Below are positions 8,754 through 16,910 of a stretch of 32,179 nucleotides of DNA, piece by piece (within the stretch, counting starts at the first letter, position 1; every line of letters starts with the position of its first letter). The stretch is from assembly GCA_016871515.1 (NCBI GenBank), contig VHDE01000057.1:1-32179 (forward strand), in the 5' to 3' direction. Under the pieces are notes generated by a model that worked only from the letters and a program-made list of their open reading frames with translations, had not been told where the DNA came from and searched no databases. The stretch comes from Verrucomicrobiota bacterium. Its GTDB lineage: Bacteria; Verrucomicrobiota; Verrucomicrobiia; Limisphaerales; SIBE01. The position numbers and the translations under genes are program-made.

Positions 8754-10136
8754 ATGGCGCTGAATGCAAACATCCTCGATGAGCTGCGAACTTTGGCAGG
8801 ACCGGGTAACGTCTTAACCTCGCGTGAAGATATCATTCCCTATTCGTTCGACGGCACAGCAGCACTGCAGCAAATGCCGGGCTGCGTGGTCTTCGCCAAC
8901 ACAACAGAAGAGATCTCAAACGTTCTGAAGCTCGCGAACAAGACGCGAAGCGCCATTGTCACTCGCGGTTCCGGCACTGGGCTCAGCGGAGGCAGTCTTC
9001 CCAGCGCGGATTGCATTGTCCTTTGCACGGTCAGAATGGAGAAAATCCTCGAACTGGACCGCGCCAACCTGACCATGCTCGTCGAACCGGGCGTGACGAC
9101 TTTGGCAATTGCCGACGCTGCGGGCGCCGCCGGTTTGTTTTACCCGCCAGATCCGGGTTCAATGAAAATTTCGACCATTGGCGGGAATGTGGCCGAAAAT
9201 TCGGGCGGATTGCGCGGTTTGAAATACGGAGTTACGCGCAATTATGTCATGGGGTTGGAGATCGTGCTGCCAACGGGCGAGATCATGTGGATGGGCAACA
9301 AGTGTGTGAAGGACGTGGCGGGTTATTCGTTGAAAGATGTGTTTGTCGGGTCCGAAGGAACACTCGGCATCATCACGAAAGTTTTGCTGCGGCTGATTCC
9401 TAAGCCAGCAGCCAAGAAAACAATGGTCGCGACCTTCGCCCAGATGGACCATGCTGCTGAGGCGGTCTCGGCTATCATCGCGGCGCAAATTATTCCTTGC
9501 ACGCTCGAGTTTTTGGATCGCACGACCATTCATTGCGTTGAAGGTTACGCGAAGATTGGGTTGCCGCTCGATTGTGAAGCGCTGCTTCTTATGGAAACAG
9601 ATGGACATCCCGCCGTCGTCGCCGAAGAAGCCGCTCAGATGGAGAGCATTTGCCGCGAACGCGGCTCGCTGGAAGTCCGCGTCGCCCAGGACGAGGCCGA
9701 AGGAGTCAAATTAGCCAGCGCGCGGCGGTCCGCCTTCTCGGCGCTCGCGCGCGTGTCTCCAACAACCATCCTCGAGGATGCCACTGTTCCGCGCAGTGAA
9801 CTGGCGAGGATGATCCGATTTGTCGAAGCCGTCGCCAAGAAGTATCGACTCAAGATTGGAACGTTCGGGCACATGGGCGACGGAAACTTGCACCCGACAT
9901 TTCTGACGGACGAGCGCAACAAGGAGGAGATGCATCGCGTCGAAGAAGCATTCAAGGAAATCTTCGACGAAGCGATTCGCTTAGGGGGCACTATCACCGG
10001 GGAGCATGGCATCGGGCTTGCCAAGAAATCATTTCTTCCCAAGTTCGCCGGCGAGGCTCAAATGCGCGTCATGCGCGAGCTTCGCCGCGCCCTCGATCCA
10101 AACGGCATTCTGAATCCAGGGAAAATGTTTGATTGA
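8754..10136 (+). CDS. glcD: FAD-linked oxidase, glycolate oxidase subunit GlcD-like
   Basis: The 460-residue protein has the VAO/PCMH-type FAD domain in its first half: TRGSGTGLSGGS, then DPGSMKISTIGGNVAENSGG, then VGSEGTLGIIT. The FAD-oxidase C-terminal domain follows, with FGHMGDGNLHPTFL and the end motif TGEHGIGLAKK. These fit GlcD, which oxidises glycolate (or D-lactate) to the 2-oxoacid. GlcE and GlcF partners are absent here, so it may act alone like D-lactate dehydrogenase-type flavoproteins, or its partners may be elsewhere. The gene stands alone and faces a convergent gene across a perfect 29-bp inverted repeat. No clear ribosome site precedes ATG 8754. Confidence 0.88.
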   Translation: MALNANILDELRTLAGPGNVLTSREDIIPYSFDGTAALQQMPGCVVFANTTEEISNVLKLANKTRSAIVTRGSGTGLSGGSLPSADCIVLCTVRMEKILELDRANLTMLVEPGVTTLAIADAAGAAGLFYPPDPGSMKISTIGGNVAENSGGLRGLKYGVTRNYVMGLEIVLPTGEIMWMGNKCVKDVAGYSLKDVFVGSEGTLGIITKVLLRLIPKPAAKKTMVATFAQMDHAAEAVSAIIAAQIIPCTLEFLDRTTIHCVEGYAKIGLPLDCEALLLMETDGHPAVVAEEAAQMESICRERGSLEVRVAQDEAEGVKLASARRSAFSALARVSPTTILEDATVPRSELARMIRFVEAVAKKYRLKIGTFGHMGDGNLHPTFLTDERNKEEMHRVEEAFKEIFDEAIRLGGTITGEHGIGLAKKSFLPKFAGEAQMRVMRELRRALDPNGILNPGKMFD

Positions 10137-10138
10137 CG

Positions 10139-10224
10139 TGATAGGAGCGCGGACCGCCGAGTCCGCGCGTTATTTGGCATGCCCAAGTTCTTTCTCGCGG
10201 ACTCGGCGGTCCGCGCTCCTATCA
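10139..10224. repeat. Perfect 29-bp inverted repeat between convergent genes
   Basis: The arms at 10139-10167 and 10196-10224 are exact reverse complements (core GGAGCGCGGACCGCCGAG) around a 28-nt loop. The right arm includes the stop codon of the minus-strand isomerase gene. It could act as a two-way terminator, though it lacks a T-run. It shares the GGAGCGCGGAC end with the repeat at 23261-23378, so a dispersed repeat is also likely. Confidence 0.75.
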
Positions 10225-11151
10225 GCCTCCAAATGCCTTTCGCAGCATCTCAATGCTCTTCGACACACCGCTGTCGGCTGCCTCTTTGCCTTCGAACTCG
10301 AGCGAGATGTATCCGTGATAATTGACTTCCGCGAGCATCGTTGCGATTCGGCGGTAATCCAAATCGAGCGTGTACCATTCGCCGCCGCCGTAGTAGGTCT
10401 TGGCCTGCACGAACACAGTTTTGGGTGCGATCATCTTCAGCTTTTCATACGGCTGCTCCAAAAAGTTTCCCGTGTCCATCAGCACACCGAGCCACGGCGA
10501 GTTAATAGCGTTGACGACGCGCAATAGTCCCTCGGGCGTCCGGGTCAAACCCCAGTGATTTTCCAATGCCAGCAACACACCACACTCAGCAGCTTTCGGC
10601 AGGCATTTCTCGATGCAATCGATGCACCACTTGAATCCGTCATCCTCGGTATAACCGGGCAGGATCGGCTCTTCTCCGCGCGCTTCCATCAGTTTGTCAA
10701 AGGACGCGATGGTATTCCAACGGCCGGAATTCAGGCGAATGCATGGAATGCCCATCTGGCAGGCGAGTTCGATGCAACGAATCGTGTGATCAATATCCTT
10801 TTGGCGCACCTCGGGTTTCGGATCGACGAAATCTTGATGAATCGAAAGACAAATGAGATCGATTCCATGGGTGAAGGCATGGCGCTTCAGCTTTTGGAGG
10901 TACGCGCGATCCTCGCCGTCCATTTGCCGGTGCAGGACATCGACACCTTCAACGCCAAGTCGGCTGGCTTTCTCGATGACCGTTTCGATTGGGACCTTTG
11001 GCGTCCGAAAATGCCAGTAGGAGTAAGTCGATATTCCGAACTTAACTCTTCCCGTCTTCTGCGCTGCGGCAGCGTGTGGTTCAGCGCCCGAGACGGCAGT
11101 TGCGGCCGCGGCCGCGGCCGCGCCGAGAAATGATCTCCGAGTGACTTTCAT
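10222..11151 (-). CDS. Tat-exported sugar phosphate isomerase/epimerase family TIM-barrel protein
   Basis: The N-terminus carries a twin-arginine signal (TRRSFLG, residues 4-10, then an Ala-rich core), so the folded protein is probably exported to the periplasm. The rest is a xylose-isomerase-like/AP endonuclease 2 TIM barrel: GISTYSYWHF at the start, GVEGVDVLH, IRLNSGRW, LALENHWG (a metal-ligand Glu strand), LMDTGNF and YISLEFEG near the end. Members isomerise or epimerise sugars or inositols, but the substrate is not predictable. The start has GGAAGA on the coding strand just upstream. An SDR epimerase gene lies 13 bp upstream on the same strand, suggesting a small sugar-metabolism operon. 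Confidence 0.88.
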   Translation of the reverse strand: MKVTRRSFLGAAAAAAATAVSGAEPHAAAAQKTGRVKFGISTYSYWHFRTPKVPIETVIEKASRLGVEGVDVLHRQMDGEDRAYLQKLKRHAFTHGIDLICLSIHQDFVDPKPEVRQKDIDHTIRCIELACQMGIPCIRLNSGRWNTIASFDKLMEARGEEPILPGYTEDDGFKWCIDCIEKCLPKAAECGVLLALENHWGLTRTPEGLLRVVNAINSPWLGVLMDTGNFLEQPYEKLKMIAPKTVFVQAKTYYGGGEWYTLDLDYRRIATMLAEVNYHGYISLEFEGKEAADSGVSKSIEMLRKAFGG

Positions 11152-11164
11152 AGTTCTTCCTCTT

Positions 11165-11920
11165 TCACTTCTGCTTGTTTATCGAATTGGGTTTGGCCTC
11201 TGACAAATTCAAGTAATGTGCTCCGTTGTCTTGCGGTTCATATCCGATCAATTGCCGAGCATTGCTGAGGTCCCAGAAGCGCCCTGTGTTATTCGACAGA
11301 CCAAAGAAAATTCCAAACTGAAGATCAGCGCGAATGGATTTCACGATCAGTTGCGTCAAGTCGCGTGGGCTGCACCAATGCGTCAACATCTCGGGTTGGT
11401 TGCGCAGCCCCGGGCTGTCATACGGCTGGAACCACGCCATGCGCAGGCAGACCATCGACATGCCATGGCAATCCGCATAATGCCGCGCCAGCGCTTCGCC
11501 AAAAACCTTCGTGCAGGCATAGATCGTGCGCGGACGGACCGGCATTTCGGGGGTGACCCAGACACCGTCGCCGTAGTTCAATATCGTTTGGCAAGTGCTT
11601 GCAAACACGACCTTGCGCAGACGCGCTTGACGGGCCGCCTCGAACGCGTTGTAAACACCGAGGAGATTCATCGGCAGCAAGCGCGTGTGAAAATCGGCTT
11701 CGTCCGAAACAGCCGCAAGGTGGACCATCGCGGCCACGCCTTCGCAGGCTTTGCGTAAGAGTTCAAAGTCACGAATGTCCCCTTGGACAACTTCATCATC
11801 GCCCTCGGACGGCAATGCCTGCGCATCAAGCAGGCGCAAGGAAAAATGCTCGCGTAGCAAAGGAACAATCTGCGTGCCGACACGGCCGCCTGGGCCGGTG
11901 ATTAATATCCGCTCGCGCAT
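11165..11920 (-). CDS. NAD(P)-dependent epimerase/dehydratase (extended SDR)
   Basis: The 251-residue protein starts with a Rossmann strand and nucleotide-binding motif (ILITGPGGRVG, the TGxxGxxG pattern). It has a D-x-D type strand (GDIRDFE), VHLAAVS, the active-site Ser region ASTCQTI, and the YACTK catalytic Tyr-Lys. The compact size resembles uronate dehydrogenase or simple NAD-sugar epimerases. The start at 11920 (MRERILITG) is preferred over an upstream in-frame start at 11956 because it begins immediately before the Rossmann strand. It is followed at 13 bp by the Tat-signal isomerase, which implies a shared pathway. Confidence 0.85.
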   Translation of the reverse strand: MRERILITGPGGRVGTQIVPLLREHFSLRLLDAQALPSEGDDEVVQGDIRDFELLRKACEGVAAMVHLAAVSDEADFHTRLLPMNLLGVYNAFEAARQARLRKVVFASTCQTILNYGDGVWVTPEMPVRPRTIYACTKVFGEALARHYADCHGMSMVCLRMAWFQPYDSPGLRNQPEMLTHWCSPRDLTQLIVKSIRADLQFGIFFGLSNNTGRFWDLSNARQLIGYEPQDNGAHYLNLSEAKPNSINKQK

Positions 11921-12007
11921 GATGATGAGCCGTCGTGTAACAGGTCTGAATGGCAAAGTCGATTCGGATGTTGCTCGTTTCGCGCTTACGCGCGATCATT
12001 CAGCCAG

Positions 12008-12041
12008 TAGGACAGGTGTCTCGCCCGTCTTGATGGGCAGG
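12008..12041 (+). repeat. Partial copy of dispersed repeat family A
   Basis: TAGGACAGGTGTCTCGCCCG resembles the left end of the family A repeat at 6230, with two substitutions. Only this end is present. Confidence 0.45.
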
Positions 12042-12062
12042 CAGCAAAATCTTTTTCGAAAG

Positions 12063-12377
12063 GTGGAATATTGGCGTGACGTGCGAGCAATTCTCGATCG
12101 CAGTTGCGTGGGTTGCCATTCACGAAAGCTCGGTGCTGGGCATGAACTGCCCGGCAATTTGGATTACGATCCGGCGAATCCGAGCGCGCGAAGGTACGGT
12201 TGGATGTGCGATGACAATCGGCCGGTGCTGTCAGTGACATATCCGCGGCCCGGCGCAAACGATGTTCTCTCTCGGATTCTCGTCGGAATGCACGACTACG
12301 CTTCCGGTCTCGATCCAACCAGCTTTCATAGGAGCTTAATTCAACGCCAGCAGGACGCGTCCACAGCTGTGCTTTAA
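12063..12377 (+). pseudogene. Remnant of a c-type cytochrome-like gene (CxxCH)
   Basis: The frame encodes EYWRDVRAILDRSCVGCHSR, a good match to the start of the planctomycete/verrucomicrobial cytochrome domain, where DVRPIL-x-CxxCH is typical. After it come LDYDPANPSARRYGW, SRILVGMH and a stop. No plausible start codon or export signal precedes it, and only about 100 residues of what is normally a much larger protein remain. The upstream open frame (from 11751) is antisense to the SDR gene and not part of it. It is bounded by a repeat fragment and by the 111-bp palindromic element, so it is probably a gene remnant. Confidence 0.5.
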
Positions 12378-12390
12378 CGAAAGTCCGCGT

Positions 12391-12501
12391 TAGAGCGTTT
12401 CTCGAAACGGATTTCCGGATAGGCAGGGAAACGCGGCCGCGTTTCCGGCAAACCGCAGGTTTGCCCTACCTATCCGGAAATCTGTTTCGAGAAACGCTCT
12501 A
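12391..12501. repeat. 111-bp palindromic element able to form a three-way junction
   Basis: The outer arms (12391-12428 and 12464-12501) are 38 bp long with two mismatches. Between them are two perfect hairpins side by side: GGAAACGCGGCCGCGTTTCC (12427-12446) and GGCAAACC-GCA-GGTTTGCC (12447-12465). The whole folds as a long stem with two branch loops. It contains no ORF, so it fits a MITE- or REP-like non-autonomous element. It ends about 160 bp before the sigma factor remnant. Confidence 0.8.
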
Positions 12502-12658
12502 CCTGCATCTATTCAGCGAAGCGGATCGTAATAAGCTTAAACGGCGAAACTTGCCAAAGCCCATGTGTCTTGCTGTTGACTGTCGCGAATGGATGGCTCC
12601 CAAAGTTCTGGCTGAAGCCTTACTTCGGGTCCAGGGGTTTCATTCGCCACCTTCAGCT

Positions 12659-13248
12659 ATGCCGGAAGCATCTGAACCAATCGAGGTCCAACTCCTGCGT
12701 GAGATTGCGCGAGGGGATGCGCAAGCGTTTACCAAGTTCGACGATCAATTCTCCGCGCTTCTCTTTACGCTGGCCCTCCGGATTCTCAATGATCCCAAAG
12801 AAGCCGAGGACGTGGTTCAGTTCAAGAGGTCTTTCTGCAAATCTGGCAAAGAGCCGCGCAATTTGACGCCGCCCTGGGCAAACCGGCCAGCTGGCTCGTC
12901 ACTCTTACGCGCAATCGGGCGATTGACCGGTTGCGGTCTTCGCAGGGGCGTTTCCGCTTGATCGAAGAGATTCTTGACGAATCCGGCAGTTCAGTATTGG
13001 CGCAGCCGAGTTCGGACCAGTTAGCCCAAAGCGGAGAGAGAGCAGCGCTCATTCGGACGGCTTTGGTCTCGCTCCTCCCTGAACAGCGGCAAGCGATCGA
13101 ATTGGCCTTCTTTGGCGGGTTGACCCAGACCGACATTGCGGAGAAGTTGGGGCAACCGTTGGGCACTATCAAAGCCAGAATCCGGCGCGGGTTGCTCAAG
13201 CTTCGTGATGCGTTGGAGAAATCCTTGGGAGATCATGGGCGGAATTAG
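12659..13248 (+). pseudogene. ECF RNA polymerase sigma factor, frameshifted by a 5-bp duplication
   Basis: From ATG 12659 the frame reads MPEASEPIEVQLLREIARGD and then sigma region 2 (FDDQFSALLFTLALRILNDPKEAEDVVQ). The frame then breaks. GTTCA is repeated in tandem at 12815-12819 and 12820-12824, and removing one unit restores VVQEVFLQIWQRAAQFDAALGKP, the usual region 2 continuation. Region 4 is intact in the second frame (LLPEQRQAIELAFFGGLTQTDIAEKL, then GTIKARIRRGLLKLRDAL). It resembles the SigK/EcfG-like ECF groups paired with ChrR-type cupin anti-sigma factors, and such a gene follows at once. As written, no full sigma factor is made. Confidence 0.85.
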
Positions 13249-13285
13249 TATATTGATCGGCGCAGCGACGTGCGCCAGCACAGTG

Positions 13286-13870
13286 ATGATTGATCCACAG
13301 CGTTTGCAAGAGTTAGCCGCGCTCCAGGCGACCGGCGCCTTGGATGGCGAGGACGCGCAAGAGTTTCAAAGGCTCTTGTCTTCGGGTGAAGTTGCTCTCA
13401 AGCAAGAAAGCTCAGCCTTTGCGGACGTCGCGGTTGCGGTCGCCGAATCATTGCCCCTGCAACAAGCGCCCCATGGGTTAAAGGCCAAACTGCTGAAGCA
13501 AGTTGAACCAGCGGACCAGCCCTCAGCAGCCGGGCCCGGTTATCGATTGATTCGGCAGCACGATCAAACCGGGTGGCGAAACCTTAAAGTGCGCGGAGCA
13601 TCGGTCAAATTGTTGTCGCTTGATTCGAATCGCGGTTACGCCGTGGTGATGGGCCGGCTTGAGGCGGGCTGCCATTATCCGGCCCACACGCATTCTGGGC
13701 CGGAAGAACTCTATGTCCTTTCGGGTGATCTCCATATTGAAGGACGCGTTCTGCGCGCCGGAGATTTCCACCATGCCGACGCTGGAACCTCGCACGGCGA
13801 GAATTTTTCCGAAGAGGGTTGCGTCATCCTGGCTGTGGTGTCAGCTCAGGACCTGTTGGCGCAGATGTGA
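13286..13870 (+). CDS. ChrR-like cupin anti-sigma factor
   Basis: The 194-residue protein has two parts. The N-terminal helix bundle (LAALQATGALDGEDAQEF, then AVAESLPL, then GLKAKLLKQV) is typical of zinc-type anti-sigma domains. The C-terminal cupin has metal ligands in HYPAHTHSGPEELYVLSG and a second His in AGTSHGEN. In ChrR the cupin senses singlet oxygen or peroxides and releases its ECF sigma. Starts at 13235 (overlapping the sigma gene) and 13286 are possible. The latter begins directly at the conserved helix. The cognate sigma gene just upstream is broken, so this protein may have no partner. Confidence 0.78.
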   Translation: MIDPQRLQELAALQATGALDGEDAQEFQRLLSSGEVALKQESSAFADVAVAVAESLPLQQAPHGLKAKLLKQVEPADQPSAAGPGYRLIRQHDQTGWRNLKVRGASVKLLSLDSNRGYAVVMGRLEAGCHYPAHTHSGPEELYVLSGDLHIEGRVLRAGDFHHADAGTSHGENFSEEGCVILAVVSAQDLLAQM

Positions 13871-13967
13871 TTTCGACATTCCAGTTCGATCCGGGCAACG
13901 AGTGCTGCGAATGCGTGGGGAACGCAAATGCTTGAAACCAGGCAGAGGCTATGGCAAACATGCATCG

Positions 13968-14195
13968 ATGAAAGCGGATGAACTCAGGACACTCCTGCGA
14001 ACAAGCCCGTTTCGGCCGATTACAATCTGCACGGGAAGTAAAAAGAGATATACAATTCCTCATCCGGAGTTCGCTGCGTTGTCGCCAGACGGCGACACGC
14101 TGATTATTTTTCTCCCACAAGGCGGACACGACGTGGTTGATGTGCCTTGGATTGAACGCGTTGAAGTTCGGCGTCGATCTTCCAGCCGCTCTTGA
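13968..14195 (+). CDS. Small conserved protein of unknown function (75 aa)
   Basis: MKADELRTLLRTSPFRPITI, a short charged beta-rich middle (KKRYTIPHPEFAALSPDGDTLIIFLP), then VVDVPWIERVEVRR. The plan (DELR, PFRP, PHPE, then hydrophobic strands) looks like a recurrent small family of Verrucomicrobia and Planctomycetes with no known role. This match is from memory and not checked. The start at 13968 is chosen because homologous sequence begins there. The frame is open much further upstream over the cupin gene. There is no signal peptide or membrane segment, so it is probably cytoplasmic. Confidence 0.6.
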   Translation: MKADELRTLLRTSPFRPITICTGSKKRYTIPHPEFAALSPDGDTLIIFLPQGGHDVVDVPWIERVEVRRRSSSRS

Positions 14196-14212
14196 AAGAC
14201 GGTCTTGCGCTC

Positions 14213-15594
14213 TTACCGGCTTGAACTGTTTCGCCGTTTGGCAAAGTCCTTTCGCTGCGCTTCGGACAACGCTTCCGGTTTGTAAAACCGATCATAGAAT
14301 TCGACATCCAGATGTGCAGCCTGATAGGCCACGACGGTCCGAAACGGCGCCACATGCGCAGGGAACCGCCCATAACGATCCCACACATATTCGCAATAAG
14401 CCGCGGTGGCTGCGATGGCCTGCTCGCTAAGGCCTGGAATTTTTTCTGAGACAGCCTCCGCGTCGCGCCACGCTGGATTGCAATCCTTGTTACGGAGAAC
14501 TCCTTGTAGTCCGAATTTCATATTCACGACGGCACGCACGGCATCGGCCATCGAGGAATAGAACGGCGGCGCGCAAGGTTTGAGGACTGCGCAGCCGTCC
14601 ACTTCCAAGCCAAGCGGGTAAGGAACCAAGGGGTCGCGGCCGAGCAGGCGCATTCCCAATGCCGTCGGCGCATTGGCTCCCAAATACTGGCTGGCGCGCA
14701 TCCGGCCCATTCTAAATCCCAACGCTTCAAACCAGCCGTACTCGTGGTTTGCGAAATTGGGGAAGCCGCCTAGTCCGAGTGCTTGCGACATCAAGCCGGG
14801 GTTTTGCAACATCATGTCTTGTTCGATGGCGACGAACTCCGCGACCATCAGTTCGACATGTTTGATCGTGGCGAGACGGCCTATGCTCGGATCGTCCTCG
14901 AGATGTCCGCCGGCACTGCGCGCAAAGCGTTTCAAACCCGCGGGTCGAAAGTTGGCTCGCTCATCGACGATGAAGGCGCCGGTAGATTCACTGAGCACTT
15001 CCAGCAGGCCGTTAATGTAAATTAACGTCAAATCACTGATCGGCAAAAGCAAGTCGTGCCCAGAGCGTGCGCGGACCACCGATTGATCGGGACGTTAAAA
15101 AGCGGATTCACGGAGGGCGCAACGCGGCCATCTTTGATTTTCATTCTGCTTCGCCGATATGTTTCCGTGAATGCGCCTCGTTTGTTTGAATCAATGAACT
15201 CGGTGACCTCGCGAGCGCTTAAGTCGCGCGGGCGCTTAATAAGATAGGCCGCATCGTCATTGATTACAGCGAGGGCGACTGCCTGAACGCCATCGCCACT
15301 GGCAATGGTTCGGCCGATCAAGCCAGCCATCATGTTACCGCCTTGCCCTTTGGCGAAACAGAGATCAGCCAGTGCGTAGGCAGTAATTCCCGTCGCTGCG
15401 AAGGCGAGCGCAGCTTCCTCAGCTTCGGTCAAGGGAGCTGGCTTGAATCGGCTGGTGAAAGCCAGCGGTCCCGAATCCATTTTCATGCCTTTGGCGAATC
15501 GCCTCGAGCGACGATTTCGGAGAGCGGCGAGCAAAGGGTAGGTTTCGAGCTCGCCGAAGTGTTCCAGTCCCACAGTTGCCGGTTCGTTATCCAT
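14213..15594 (-). pseudogene. Large uncharacterised protein with nitroreductase-like N-terminus, frameshifted
   Basis: Two minus-strand frames form one gene. The first starts at ATG 15594 (MDNEPATVGLEHF) and includes LLAALRNRRSRRFAKGMKM, reminiscent of a nitroreductase N-terminus, and GNMMAGLIGRTIASGDGVQAVALAVINDDAAYLI. It breaks at + strand AAAA (15045-15048). One extra T on the coding strand restores TTCFLPISDLTLIYINGLLE and joins the second frame, which runs to 14213. The restored product would be about 460 residues. I do not know its function: the second half (ANFRPAGLKRFARS, SQALGLGGFPNF) matches no enzyme I can name. The break may be a homopolymer sequencing error. Confidence 0.65.
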
Positions 15595-15704
15595 ACATAT
15601 ACAGGTCTTATTAATTGAGAGAGTTGTCGATGTTTGGGACAGCATATTTACGAAAGCGAGCAGCTTATGCTGAACGCGCGAGACGCTTCCTGTATAGCGC
15701 AGCG

Positions 15705-15744
15705 CAGACTGCCCAGTCTGCTGTTTCGCCGATTGCCAATCGGC
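15705..15744. repeat. Two tandem short hairpins
   Basis: CAGACTG-CC-CAGTCTG (15705-15720) is followed by GCCGATT-GCC-AATCGGC (15728-15744), both perfect. They lie between two minus-strand genes and resemble the double-hairpin REP units common in this group of bacteria. A role in mRNA 3' protection is possible. Confidence 0.6.
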
Positions 15745-15763
15745 ATGATCGAGCAATCCTTTC

Positions 15764-16462
15764 TCAGAACGAAATGCTATAACTGAGACCAGGGTCCTTT
15801 CCGCGAACCAGAATCAACGAGAATACGTGACGGCTCTGCGAATAGCTGAGAATGGGATGGACATGAACGCCATCAAAAAGGACCTGTGCCGAGAATCGGT
15901 GAGGGAGCTCCAGATTTGCGCCAGCAATCGGACGGAATCGATCTTCAAACGTGCCATACGAAACGCCTGCGTAGGGCGCAATCGGAAGACCAATTTCGGG
16001 TTCAAGGCTCTTGCTGAGCGTCGTGTAAAACGATTGTCCGTGCGGTGTTCCGATGCGGTCAGAACTGGTTCCCGCAATGAGGGCAGGTTGATGCTCTTTC
16101 TCCTGAATAATGAGCCAATTAGCCAGCGGGTTAACATCAGAAGCAAGAGGGTTATATTCAACGCCCAAGGTGAGCCGAGGAACAACCCGATAAGTCAGCG
16201 TCGTGCGCAGTGTCGCACGGTCAATTTGGCTGGCGATGGCGCGAACGCCAAACGTCCATCGATACTCGTTGGTGCTGGCAGTCCCGCTCACGGCGCGACC
16301 TTCCCCGGGTCAAAGCGGTCAGCTTGGGACCTTCGATGCAGGGCGGGCAGCGGTTTCGGGGGGAACGTCTGAGATCGTTTGCTCTGCGCTCCCTGGCGGC
16401 CCTTGTTGGCCCTTTGCGCAAAACGTCGCCACAAAGGCGGCGATGACGAACACAAGTCTCAT
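15764..16462 (-). pseudogene. Outer-membrane beta-barrel protein, probably frameshifted
   Basis: A signal peptide (MRLVFVIAAFVATFCA) starts at 16462 but its frame stops at 16319-16321. The barrel itself is in another frame from GTG 16291 to 15764: alternating strands such as EYRWTFGVRAIASQ, TLRTTLTYRVVPRLTLGVEYN and FRPIAGANLELPHRFSAQVLFDG. It ends in SYSISF, with the terminal Phe typical of outer-membrane barrels. Without the signal peptide the barrel cannot be exported, so at least one frame correction between about 16291 and 16321 is needed. The function is unknown. It may be a small porin-like or lipid-related protein. Confidence 0.55.
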
Positions 16463-16478
16463 CCGTTGACGGATGTCA

Positions 16479-16783
16479 TTAATCTGTTCGGTGACAATTG
16501 CAAGCGCGATCAAGCAAGACGAGGCGTTCGCGAGGCGTTCGCGTCTGGTTCCCAGCTGTTCCCAAAACTTCCAAAGCACGGGGTGTTGCAGCGCTGCGCG
16601 TCTCGACTCCAAGCTTCCCAAAGATTTCAAGGACATGCTTCTTTGCGGTCGATTCGCTGATGCCATGGATCTTGGCAATGTCTGCTCCCATAGTCGCGAC
16701 GGCGGCACATCCAGCAGCCAGACCGCGTCGGGACTGTTCTCAAAGAGCACCCGCAGCGCGTCTTCAGGAACGTTCGGAGTCAT
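16479..16783 (-). pseudogene. PAS/LuxR-type regulator remnant
   Basis: From 16783 the frame encodes EDALRVLFENSPDAVWLLDV, which matches the beginning of a PAS sensor domain. Only about 75 nt later, in another frame (16479-16691), comes a LuxR/GerE helix-turn-helix: GADIAKIHGISESTAKKHV, then EIFGKLGVETRSAA. The rest of the PAS domain and the start of the HTH domain are missing. This fits an internal deletion of a PAS-LuxR regulator. It directly precedes the broken outer-membrane gene on the same strand. Confidence 0.5.
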
Positions 16784-16885
16784 AAAGCGACATTATTGGA
16801 CTGTCGGGCCGTCCGGCTGCTTCACGTTTCTGGGACGTAAACGCTGCTTCTGTGTTCGAAGTTTCTGCGACATTGGGAATTTGAA

Positions 16886-16910
16886 GCGGCGTGAACGCCG
16901 CGCTCCTGCG
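16886..16910. repeat. Short palindrome, relative of the 18564-18699 repeat
   Basis: GCGGCGT-GA-ACGCCGC (16886-16901) is perfect and followed by GCTCCTG. The string GCGTGAAC...GCGCTCCTG recurs in the right arm of the inverted repeat at 18658-18699. It is a small piece of a dispersed repeat family. Confidence 0.45.

Noticed and set aside
11751..12062. N-terminal part of the cytochrome-like open frame
   Set aside because: It is antisense to the SDR epimerase gene and partly repeat.
12461..12658. Upstream extension of the sigma factor
   Set aside because: It runs through the cloverleaf element and has no sigma features.
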